A stretch of 5,883 bases of DNA, from the NCBI GenBank assembly GCA_012800625.1, contig JAAZIY010000412.1, positions 1 to 5,883 on the forward strand. Direction: 5' to 3'. Shown here piece after piece: positions 1 through 5,848 of the stretch. Positions within the stretch are counted from its first letter, which is position 1. The number at the start of each line of letters is the position of its first letter. Source of the stretch: Lentisphaerota bacterium (GTDB taxonomy: Bacteria; Verrucomicrobiota; Lentisphaeria; Oligosphaerales; Oligosphaeraceae). The notes under the pieces were generated by a model that saw only the letters and a list, made by a program, of their open reading frames with translations, was not told the origin of the DNA and did not search any database. Made by a program: the position numbers and the translations under genes.

Positions 1-1
1 A

Positions 2-19
2 CGCCGGCTAAAGCCGGCG
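2..19. repeat. GCCGGC palindrome, copy 1
   Basis: CGCCGGCT at 2-9 pairs with AGCCGGCG at 12-19, a perfect 8-bp inverted repeat around AA. A second copy is at 187-203, and a bare AGCCGGCT palindrome occurs at 65-72. No T-run follows on either strand, so it does not look like an intrinsic terminator. I read it as one member of a dispersed short palindromic repeat family; genome-wide abundance cannot be seen from here. Confidence 0.7.
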
Positions 20-91
20 GAGAACAACACTTTTCAGGCTTAAGTTAGCGCCAATAGGCAATGCAGCCGGCTTGCCACAGCATCCGTTTTC

Positions 92-176
92 AAAGCACAA
101 ATAACGCTGTAGGTCACGAATGCACCTAGGGGGCTTGCTTGTGGTTGGTTTTAGTTTCTAGTTTGTTTTTTCTTGG
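92..176 (+). repeat. Imperfect direct repeat, copy A
   Basis: This copy begins near AAAGCACAAATAACGCTGT and ends after a T-rich segment. It matches copy B (222-306) in order: CACAAATAAYGCTGT, CTAGG, CTTGCTT, GTTGG, and an exact 20-bp block at 150-169 and 281-300 (TTTAGTTTCTAGTTTGTTTT). The offset is about 130-131 bp. The middle part is diverged. No open frame runs through both copies. Function is unknown; it looks like a decaying duplicated non-coding element. Confidence 0.7.
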
Positions 177-186
177 TTGGTTGTAT

Positions 187-203
187 GCCGGCTAGAAGCC
201 GGC
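187..203. repeat. GCCGGC palindrome, copy 2
   Basis: GCCGGCT (187-193), spacer AGA, then AGCCGGC (197-203) form a perfect 7-bp inverted repeat. It is the same motif as at 2-19 with a one-base-longer spacer. It is followed by GCTCCGACCTCAGCACC and then the second long direct-repeat copy, so palindrome and direct repeat seem to travel together as a composite unit. No U-tract follows in either direction. Confidence 0.7.
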
Positions 204-221
204 GCTCCGACCTCAGCACCT

Positions 222-306
222 TAAACACAAATAATGCTGTGGATTGCGTACCTGTCTAGGCTTGCTTTCCTGTAGTTGGCTTTAGTTTCTAGTTTGTTTT
301 ATCTTG
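222..306 (+). repeat. Imperfect direct repeat, copy B
   Basis: This is the second copy of the element at 92-176. The 20-bp block at 281-300 is identical to 150-169, and the 5' part CACAAATAATGCTGT differs from copy A by one base. The preceding palindrome is about 20 bp away here but about 74 bp away in copy A, so copy A has extra sequence or copy B has lost it. Confidence 0.7.
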
Positions 307-350
307 TTTTGCTTGTCATTCACATCGGTCGCATCGTCGCATTTTGTTCA

Positions 351-400
351 CTTGTGTGCCTTCGTGTGTTTTCGTGTGTTTTCGTGTGTCTTAGTGTCCA
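351..400 (+). repeat. 10-bp tandem array upstream of dnaG
   Basis: Five consecutive 10-bp units are seen with no slippage: CTTGTGTGCC (351), TTCGTGTGTT (361), TTCGTGTGTT (371), TTCGTGTGTC (381) and TTAGTGTCCA (391). The same decamer family occurs at 2477-2516, 3307-3357 and 5849-5883. A 10-bp period is close to one DNA helical turn, so a protein could contact every unit on one face; that is inference. The array ends 119 bp before the dnaG start codon. Confidence 0.85.
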
Positions 401-425
401 CAATCCTGCCGGGCCACCTTTTTGG
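381..425 (+). repeat. Left arm of inverted repeat enclosing dnaG
   Basis: The reverse complement of 381-425 matches 2451-2495 at 42 of 45 positions with no gap. The mismatches are at 401, 405 and 409. The arm consists of two decamer units plus a tail (about 399-425) ending in GGGCCACCTTTTTGG. The arms lie outside the dnaG coding sequence on both sides, 94 bp before the start and 12 bp after the stop. The decamer arrays at the other two borders lack this tail. Confidence 0.85.
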
Positions 426-427
426 AC

Positions 428-467
428 GGGGGCTAGGTAGACCGCATCTAAAAAGGATGTAGCCCCC
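428..467 (+). promoter_or_regulatory. Bulged stem-loop in the dnaG leader
   Basis: GGGGGCTA (428-435) pairs with TAGCCCCC (460-467). Inside it CATC (445-448) pairs with GATG (456-459) around the loop TAAAAAG. The two helices are contiguous on the 3' side and separated by a 9-base bulge (436-444) on the 5' side. The C-run at 463-469 could alternatively pair with GGGG at 477-480, a weaker exclusive hairpin. It ends 52 bp before the dnaG start, so it would be in the leader if transcription begins upstream. No riboswitch class is recognised and no U-tract follows. A regulatory role is inferred from position only. Confidence 0.4.
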
Positions 468-519
468 CCTGGGAACGGGGAGCGGGTGCGACTTGAATTC
501 ATAGCCGGAACAAAATATT

Positions 520-2439
520 ATGGCAGCCTATATTTCAGAAGATGTGATCGAGGAGATCCGACGCCGTGCCGACCTGGTCGACATCGTCGGAGCCTTCTGC
601 GAGACCAAGAAGCGCGGCCAGGACTACTGGGCCTGCTGCCCATATCACAAGGAAAAAACCCCCTCCTTCAAGATCAATGCGCAGAGACAGGTATTCTATT
701 GCTTCGGCTGCAAAAAAAGCGGCAATCTGTTTCATTTTGTGCGCGATATGCTCAACACCGACTTTGTTGGCGCGGTCGAGTGGCTGGCTCAGCGCCTGGG
801 TATTACCATGCGCTACGCGCAAAGCGACATCAATCCCGCAGAGCACAATGAAAAACGCCGCCGCCATGAAGAAGGCATGCGCCTGCTGCAGGAAAGCGCC
901 ATACATTTTCGCATGCTGCTTAACAGCCCGGAGGCTGAAGCGGCAAGAAGCTATCTGAGAGCCAGAGGCATAGACCAGGAAGCAATCGAGAAATTCGGCA
1001 TCGGCTATGCCGCTAAATCCTGGGACGAGCTGCTCGAATGGGGCCAAAATGCCGGCTTTAAACCCGAAACCCTGGTGGAAACCGGACTCTGTATACGCAA
1101 GGAAGGCGAAAAAGAGCATTGCTATGACCGCTTTCGAAACCGCCTCGTCTTCCCTATCTGCGACAGCCTCGGCAAAGTAGTGGGCTTTAGCGCCAGAATC
1201 CTGGACGATGATCCCAAAAGCCCAAAATACGTCAACAGCCCGGAGTCGGAGTTTTTCCAAAAAGGCAGCATACTATATGGCTTGCACTTGGCCCGGACTG
1301 AATTCGCCAAGCAGGGCTACGCACTGCTCTGTGAAGGGCAAATGGACGTTATCGCCTGCCATCAGGCCGGACTGCAAAACGCGGTCGCCGCCCAGGGCAC
1401 CGCTTTCACCAGCGAGCATGCCAGACTGCTGAAAAAATCCACCTCAGAGGTGCATCTGGCCTTTGACGGCGACCAGGCCGGTAGCGCCGCCACACTGCGC
1501 ACCATAGGCATACTGCTGGAGGAAAACCTGGCCTGCAATGTTATCGCCTTGCCCGAAAATCAGGACCCGGACGGCATCTACCGCATAGGCGGCAGCCAGG
1601 CCCTGAAACAGATGATGAGCCAGCATGAACCCGCCGTGCCCTTCGCCTTCCGTATGGCTTGCAAAGACAAGGACTTGCAACTGCCGGAGGACAAAAGCGC
1701 CGTGGTCACCGAGGTGCTCAACTTTATCGCGCGCATCCCCGACACAGTGGCGCGCACCGCACATGCCCAATGGCTGGCCCAACAGCTGCGCCTGCCCGAG
1801 AATGTGCTCTTCGATTCCTTGCAGGCAATCATTCGCCAACACCTGCAAGCCAGCCAACGGCAAAGCTCATACCAGCAGCGCGAGGCGCAAGCGCCGCTCA
1901 GCCCCGCCTTCGCCCCGGCGCAGCCCGCTGCACCGCCGCCTTTCAGTATGCCGGAGCAGCATTTCAACGACGCCTCCAGACCCATGCTATTGAATATCCT
2001 GGATATGATTATGCATTTCCAGCTCTGCGCCCAGAAGATGCTAAATTGCTCCGATGTGCAAAAGCTTATTCCGGACAACCCGCTGGGGCATGCCATCAAC
2101 CTGGTCTTGGCGGCCTGTGAACAGGAGGAATGGCAGATGGCAGAACAAAACCTGGCCGATTCCGAACTGGTGAACGACCCGGATATAGGCCGCGTACTGG
2201 CCGAGTCGGGATATAGACACCTGGACCCGGAACAAAAAAAGGACCTGGTTATCCTGGAAAAAGCCATGCAGGACTGTCAAAACCGCCTGAGACTGCTCGA
2301 ACTTAACGAGAAAATCTCGGCTTTGCAAAGCCAACTGCAAGGCGCCGACGCCGAAACCGGGCGACTCCTGCTGCAGGAATACCAAAAACTCAGTGAAAGC
2401 AAAAACCAGCTGAAGAAGTCCCTGGCCGCCTGCAGCTAA
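520..2439 (+). CDS. dnaG: DNA primase DnaG
   Basis: DnaG synthesises the RNA primers that start Okazaki fragments and leading strands at the fork, working with the DnaB helicase. The 639-residue protein shows the full bacterial layout. The N-terminal CHC2 zinc-binding domain has ligands C40, H43, C61 and C64, the same spacing and numbering as E. coli DnaG, which supports the ATG at 520. The catalytic core carries YDRFRNRLVFPICD (202-215) and PKYVNSPESEFF (235-246). The TOPRIM metal site has E272 in CEGQMDV and D316/D318 in FDGDQAG. A Q/P/A-rich linker (about 444-480) leads to a helical C-terminal region (about 485-639), where the helicase-binding domain lies in this family. EGQ replaces the more familiar EGY of E. 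coli. No strong Shine-Dalgarno is seen; only GGA at 507-509 precedes an A/T-rich stretch. The gene stands alone between repeats, without rpsU or rpoD beside it on the visible side. Identification is secure. Confidence 0.97.
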   Translation: MAAYISEDVIEEIRRRADLVDIVGAFCETKKRGQDYWACCPYHKEKTPSFKINAQRQVFYCFGCKKSGNLFHFVRDMLNTDFVGAVEWLAQRLGITMRYAQSDINPAEHNEKRRRHEEGMRLLQESAIHFRMLLNSPEAEAARSYLRARGIDQEAIEKFGIGYAAKSWDELLEWGQNAGFKPETLVETGLCIRKEGEKEHCYDRFRNRLVFPICDSLGKVVGFSARILDDDPKSPKYVNSPESEFFQKGSILYGLHLARTEFAKQGYALLCEGQMDVIACHQAGLQNAVAAQGTAFTSEHARLLKKSTSEVHLAFDGDQAGSAATLRTIGILLEENLACNVIALPENQDPDGIYRIGGSQALKQMMSQHEPAVPFAFRMACKDKDLQLPEDKSAVVTEVLNFIARIPDTVARTAHAQWLAQQLRLPENVLFDSLQAIIRQHLQASQRQSSYQQREAQAPLSPAFAPAQPAAPPPFSMPEQHFNDASRPMLLNILDMIMHFQLCAQKMLNCSDVQKLIPDNPLGHAINLVLAACEQEEWQMAEQNLADSELVNDPDIGRVLAESGYRHLDPEQKKDLVILEKAMQDCQNRLRLLELNEKISALQSQLQGADAETGRLLLQEYQKLSESKNQLKKSLAACS

Positions 2440-2450
2440 ATAGGGCGAGG

Positions 2451-2495
2451 CCAAAAAGGTGGCCCGACAGAATTTTGGACACTAAGACACACGAA
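2451..2495 (-). repeat. Right arm of inverted repeat enclosing dnaG
   Basis: It matches the reverse complement of 381-425 at 42 of 45 positions, with mismatches at 2467, 2471 and 2475. It starts 12 bp after the dnaG stop and fills most of the 62-bp gap to the convergent HAD gene. A short GGCC-AAAAAGGT-GGCC hairpin (2449-2464) overlaps its edge. The left arm does not keep the outer GGCC, so that hairpin is not a conserved part of the repeat. No T-tract follows closely, so I do not call a terminator. Confidence 0.85.
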
Positions 2496-2516
2496 GCTAC
2501 ACTAAGACACACGAAG
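2477..2516 (-). repeat. 10-bp tandem array between dnaG and the HAD gene
   Basis: Read on the minus strand this is four gapless decamers: CTTCGTGTGT, CTTAGTGTAG, CTTCGTGTGT, CTTAGTGTCC. On the plus strand ACACTAAGACACACGAAG occurs exactly twice, at 2479-2496 and 2499-2516. The first units, on the minus strand, form the last codons and the stop of the HAD gene (2502-2516). Orientation is opposite to the array at 351-400. Confidence 0.9.
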
Positions 2517-3290
2517 AGGAAGGTTTTCGGGCCAGTATTGGTCTAGCAGCTGCCGTATGTGCGGCGCGATGCAGTCAGGGCGTATATCGCCCAGCTCGGG
2601 TTGTTCGATGCCGTTGAGCACGAGGATGGAGCGCATGCCGAAGTTGGCGGCGAAACGCATGTCGGTGTTGATGCGGTCGCCTACCATGATGATCTCGCTG
2701 CGATGCACTTGAAAGCGGTTTTCGATTAGCTCGACTATCCAGCGATGCGGCTTGCCGGCTATGCCCTGAATAATGGTGCCGGGCTTGGCGGCCTTGAAAT
2801 ACTCCAGCAGCATGCCGGCGTCCGGCAAATCGCCCGGACAGATAGGGTCTGGGTGTGAGGCGTAGAGCGGCAGTCCTTTGAGGACCAGCCTGGTGGCCTC
2901 GGTGAGCTTCCGGTAGTCTAGCTCGGTGTCAAAGCCGACTAGCAAAGCCTGCGCCTTCTCGTAGCAATGTATAAAGCCCTCGCTTTGCATGAATTGACGG
3001 AATTTAGCAGTGCCCAGCACATATATATGCGGACCTATGCCCAGGGTTTTGAGCATCAGCGAGCTGGCCTCGCAGCTGGTGAAGACATTTTCCTGGCTCA
3101 GCGGCAAACCCAGAGCCTTGAGTTTTTGGTAGTAGTCTTCCGGGCCTATGGTGCTGTTATTGGTGAGGAAACCATATTGCAGGCTGGAGCGGCGCAGTTT
3201 TTCGAGCAGCTCGATAACGCCGGGGAAGAGCTTGCCGTCCAGGTAGAGCGTGCCGTCCAGGTCAAAAAGAATCATTTTTGATTTGCGCAT
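2502..3290 (-). CDS. NagD-like HAD-IIA family phosphatase
   Basis: This is a predicted cytosolic haloacid-dehalogenase phosphatase of subfamily IIA (NagD / p-nitrophenylphosphatase-like), a group acting on small phosphorylated sugars or nucleotides. The 262 residues show all HAD motifs in order: FDLDGTLY with nucleophile D10 and acid/base D12; FLTNNS with T43 (motif II); IAGKP with K180 (motif III); VGDRINTD with D205 and D210 (motif IV). The region between motifs II and III, including HPDPICPGD, fits the C2-type cap. The ATG at 3288-3290 places motif I at the N-terminus as usual. An open frame continues upstream to 3542, but that extension reads through the 10-bp repeat and glgP antisense and has no family resemblance. 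A second Met six codons in is possible. No Shine-Dalgarno is apparent. The last residues LRVS and the TAG stop are encoded by a repeat unit. The gene lies 58 bp downstream of glgP and may share its transcript. Substrate cannot be read from sequence. Confidence 0.9.
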   Translation of the reverse strand: MRKSKMILFDLDGTLYLDGKLFPGVIELLEKLRRSSLQYGFLTNNSTIGPEDYYQKLKALGLPLSQENVFTSCEASSLMLKTLGIGPHIYVLGTAKFRQFMQSEGFIHCYEKAQALLVGFDTELDYRKLTEATRLVLKGLPLYASHPDPICPGDLPDAGMLLEYFKAAKPGTIIQGIAGKPHRWIVELIENRFQVHRSEIIMVGDRINTDMRFAANFGMRSILVLNGIEQPELGDIRPDCIAPHIRQLLDQYWPENLPLRVS

Positions 3291-3306
3291 ATCTATAAAA
3301 ATGTGC

Positions 3307-3357
3307 CTTCGTGTCCCTTGGTGTCTCTTAGTGTCTTTTAGTGTGCTTTTAGTGTGC
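3307..3357 (+). repeat. 10-bp tandem array between the HAD gene and glgP
   Basis: Five units are seen on the plus strand: CTTCGTGTCC (3307), CTTGGTGTCT (3317), CTTAGTGTCT (3327), TTTAGTGTGC (3337) and TTTTAGTGTGC (3347, one base longer). They fill almost the whole 58-bp gap. The last unit overlaps the glgP 3' end, supplying its final two codons and TAA stop on the minus strand (3349-3357). The 45-bp tail found next to dnaG is absent. Confidence 0.9.
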
Positions 3358-5826
3358 TTTGCCGGCCTCGCTCTGCAAGAACTCATCCAGGTCGAAAGTC
3401 TGTAGGTTCCAGATTTGGCTGGCATATTCTTGGATACTGCGGTCGGATGAGAACTTGCCGGCCCTGGCGGTGTTGAGCAGTGATTTTTGATACCAGAGCT
3501 TAGGGTTCTGATAGAGCTGCGACACTCTTTCCTGGGCGTCAATATAGCTGCGCAGGTCGGCCAGCACCATGAAGTGGTCGCCGAAATCCAGCAGCGAGCG
3601 CACTATGGGGGCGAAGACATCCGGGTTGAGGGGGCTGAAGACATTTTTTCTGATACAGTCTATGGCTTCTTCGATTTCCTTGTCGCTGTGGATGATGTCC
3701 CAGGGCGAGTAATTTTTTCTTCGTTCCTGCACCTCGTCGGCGTTCATGCCGAAGATAAAGATATTGTCTTCGCCCACCTCCTGGCGTATTTCCACGTTGG
3801 CTCCGTCCAGTGTGCCCAGGGTTAGGGCGCCATTGAGCATGAGCTTCATATTTCCGGTGCCTGAGGCCTCGGTGCCGGCCAGTGATATCTGTTCGCTAAT
3901 ATCGGCTGCCGGTATGATTCTTTCGGCCAATGAGACCCTGTAGTCGGGCAAGAACACCACGCTGATATATTTATTGACGCTAGGCGTGTTATTTACCACC
4001 TTGGCGACGCCGTGTATGAGTCCGATAATGCGTTTAGCCAGGTCATAGCCTGGGGCGGCCTTGGCGGCGAAGATAAAGCTGCGCGGCTGGATTTGCAGGC
4101 CGGGGTTGTTGAGCAGTCGCCTATAGAGGATGATGATATACATGAGCAGCAAGAGCTGTCGCTTATATTCATGCAGGCGTTTTACTTGCAGGTCAAACAG
4201 CGATTCAGGGTTGATTTTCAGGCCGTATTGCTCCTGGATATATTGCGCCAGCTGCAGTTTATTAGCCTGCTTGATGGCCTGAAAACTCTGCATGAACTCG
4301 GCGTCGTCGACGAACTCTTCGAGCTTGCGCAGCTCTTCGAGTTTCAGTATCCAGTCTTCGCCGATGCGCGAGCTGATAAGCGCGGCCAGTTCCGGGTTGC
4401 ACTGCAGCAGCCAGCGCCGCTGCGTGATGCCGTTGGTCTTGTTCTGGAATTTTTCCGGGCTTAGCTCGGCGAAATCCTTAAACAGGCTGCGTCTCAGTAT
4501 GTCAGTGTGTATTTGTGCCACGCCGTTGACGAATTTCGAGCCGATGATGGCCAGGTTGGCCATGCGCACTTTTTGCTCGCTGCCTTCTTCGATGATGCTC
4601 ATGCGCTGCATGCGAGCCTGGTCGCCGGGGAAACGCTGGCTGATCTCGCTCATAAAACGGCTGTTGATCTCGAAGATGATCTGCATATGCCGAGGCAAAA
4701 GCCTATTCATCAGGCTGAGTTCCCATTGTTCCAGAGCCTCGGGCAAAGTGGTGTGGTTAGTGTAGCCGTTGCAGGATTTGCAGATACTCCAGGCATCGTC
4801 CCAATGCAGCCCTTTCAAGTCAATCAGGATACGCATGAGTTCAGGGATGGCCAGGGCGGGATGTGTCTCATTGAGTTGGATAAAGACCTTGTCTGGCAGC
4901 AGAAAGTAGTCAGGTTCCCGGCTTTGCGCCTCGAAGCGCCTGAAGATATCGGCCAGTGTGCAGGCCACAAAAAAGTACTGCTGGCGCAGGCGCAGCTCTT
5001 TGCCCTGCATGACCGAGTCGTTGGGATAGAGCACCTTGGTCAGGTTTTCGGCGAATATCTTGTCGCCTACCGCCTCGACGTAGTCGCCACGGTTGAAGGT
5101 GCTGAAGTCAAACTCCTGGGTGGCCTTGGCCGACCAGAGGCGCAGGGTGTTGATGGTTTTTGCGCCGTAGCCGATAATCGGGATGTCATAGGGCATGCCG
5201 GCGACCATCTCGCTGGGGAACCAATGCCAGCGGCGCTGCCCATGTTCCTCGACTTGGGCGACGCTGCCGCCGAAGCCCACTGTGGTGGCAAAGTCGGGAC
5301 GGCGGATTTCCCAGGGGTAGCCGTCCTCATGCCAGCAGTCCGGCTCTTCGACTTGGAAGCCATTGACGATTTTTTGCCTGAACAAGCCGTAGTCATAGCG
5401 CAGGCCGTAACCCTGGCAGGGCAGCTGCAGGCTGGCTGCCGAGTCCATGAAGCAGGCCGCCAGACGCCCCAGACCGCCATTGCCCAGACCCGGGTCTCTT
5501 TCAAATTCCTTGAGGTCCTCCCAGGAGCATTGCTTTTGTGCTAGCACTTCGCGGCAGAGCTGTTGGCAGCGCAGGTTGATGGCGTTGTTGTCCAGCATCC
5601 TGCCGGTGAGATACTCCATGGAGAGGTAATAGACCTGCCTAGACCTGGCGCTCTGATAGGCGTCCTGCGTGTTAATCCAGCGTTCCACCAGCTGGTCGCG
5701 CAGAGCCAGCGAGAAGCTTAGGTAGCGTTCCCGGTCACTGCGTTGAAGATTGCTGGCCGCCAAGGTATAGTGCAGATGGTTTAAAAAGCCCAGGCGCAAG
5801 TTTTCTTGTAGGGATTCTGCAGACAT
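3349..5826 (-). CDS. glgP: Glycogen/maltodextrin phosphorylase (GT35)
   Basis: This cytosolic PLP enzyme removes terminal glucose from alpha-1,4-glucans with phosphate, giving glucose-1-phosphate. The 825 residues match the family (about 800-840) and are uninterrupted. Landmarks in order: YYLSMEYLTGR (66-76); GLGNGGLGRLAACFMDS (113-129); NETHPALAIPEL (319-330); YTNHTTLPEALE (355-366), with H358 matching the active-site His; KTNGITQRRW (463-472); VKRLHEYKRQ (548-557), with the phosphate-contacting Lys-Arg; and EASGTGNMKLMLN (653-665), the PLP signature with Schiff-base K661. The short N-terminus lacks the phosphoserine segment of animal enzymes. I chose the ATG at 5824-5826. An in-frame GTG at 5860-5862 would add 12 residues but lies inside a repeat. 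No Shine-Dalgarno precedes the ATG. The TAA stop lies in another repeat array. Whether glycogen or maltodextrin is the main substrate cannot be decided, so the symbol could equally be malP. Confidence 0.95.
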   Translation of the reverse strand: MSAESLQENLRLGFLNHLHYTLAASNLQRSDRERYLSFSLALRDQLVERWINTQDAYQSARSRQVYYLSMEYLTGRMLDNNAINLRCQQLCREVLAQKQCSWEDLKEFERDPGLGNGGLGRLAACFMDSAASLQLPCQGYGLRYDYGLFRQKIVNGFQVEEPDCWHEDGYPWEIRRPDFATTVGFGGSVAQVEEHGQRRWHWFPSEMVAGMPYDIPIIGYGAKTINTLRLWSAKATQEFDFSTFNRGDYVEAVGDKIFAENLTKVLYPNDSVMQGKELRLRQQYFFVACTLADIFRRFEAQSREPDYFLLPDKVFIQLNETHPALAIPELMRILIDLKGLHWDDAWSICKSCNGYTNHTTLPEALEQWELSLMNRLLPRHMQIIFEINSRFMSEISQRFPGDQARMQRMSIIEEGSEQKVRMANLAIIGSKFVNGVAQIHTDILRRSLFKDFAELSPEKFQNKTNGITQRRWLLQCNPELAALISSRIGEDWILKLEELRKLEEFVDDAEFMQSFQAIKQANKLQLAQYIQEQYGLKINPESLFDLQVKRLHEYKRQLLLLMYIIILYRRLLNNPGLQIQPRSFIFAAKAAPGYDLAKRIIGLIHGVAKVVNNTPSVNKYISVVFLPDYRVSLAERIIPAADISEQISLAGTEASGTGNMKLMLNGALTLGTLDGANVEIRQEVGEDNIFIFGMNADEVQERRKNYSPWDIIHSDKEIEEAIDCIRKNVFSPLNPDVFAPIVRSLLDFGDHFMVLADLRSYIDAQERVSQLYQNPKLWYQKSLLNTARAGKFSSDRSIQEYASQIWNLQTFDLDEFLQSEAGKAH

Positions 5827-5848
5827 GGTTCTTTGTTTGCTGAAGCTT

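Larger units (their letters stand above)
1..519. other. Non-coding repeat-rich region upstream of dnaG
   Basis: This stretch of about 0.5 kb has no credible gene. It holds two GCCGGC palindromes (2-19, 187-203), a pair of imperfect direct repeats (about 92-176 and 222-306), a 10-bp tandem array (351-400), one arm of an inverted repeat around dnaG (381-425) and a bulged stem-loop (428-467). The parts at 130-180 and 260-315 are strongly T/G-biased on the top strand, with very few C. The only sizeable frame not overlapping dnaG, on the minus strand across 320-502, reads through the tandem array and is best explained as repeat-derived. The dnaG promoter should lie here, but I could not pick a convincing -35/-10 pair. 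The gene upstream of position 1 is not visible. Confidence 0.8.

Noticed and set aside
351..400. CRISPR-like array
   Set aside because: Units are contiguous 10-mers without spacers, and no cas gene is present.
320..502. Minus-strand 60-residue open frame upstream of dnaG
   Set aside because: Its second half translates the 10-bp array and its tail (low-complexity HTKTHENT-like residues), and the rest covers the stem-loop. No domain is recognisable, so it is best explained as repeat-derived.
493..521. TTGAAT-17 bp-TATTAT promoter-like pair
   Set aside because: The spacing looks ideal, but the -10 box overlaps the dnaG start codon, so transcription would begin inside the gene. It is probably chance in an A/T-rich start region.
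535..1260. Minus-strand open frame (241 codons) antisense to dnaG
   Set aside because: It lies fully within the zinc-binding and catalytic part of dnaG and has no family resemblance.
2449..2464. GGCC-AAAAAGGT-GGCC hairpin as terminator between convergent genes
   Set aside because: The stem is only 4 bp, no T-tract follows on either strand, and the outer GGCC is not conserved in the matching left arm of the inverted repeat.
3291..3542. 84-residue N-terminal extension of the HAD protein
   Set aside because: It reads through the 10-bp array and the antisense of the glgP 3' end. HAD motif I belongs at the N-terminus, which the ATG at 3290 gives.
4507..5544. Long plus-strand open frame (345 codons) antisense to glgP
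   Set aside because: The opposite strand encodes a phosphorylase with every family motif over this interval. The antisense frame has no recognisable motifs and reflects codon bias.
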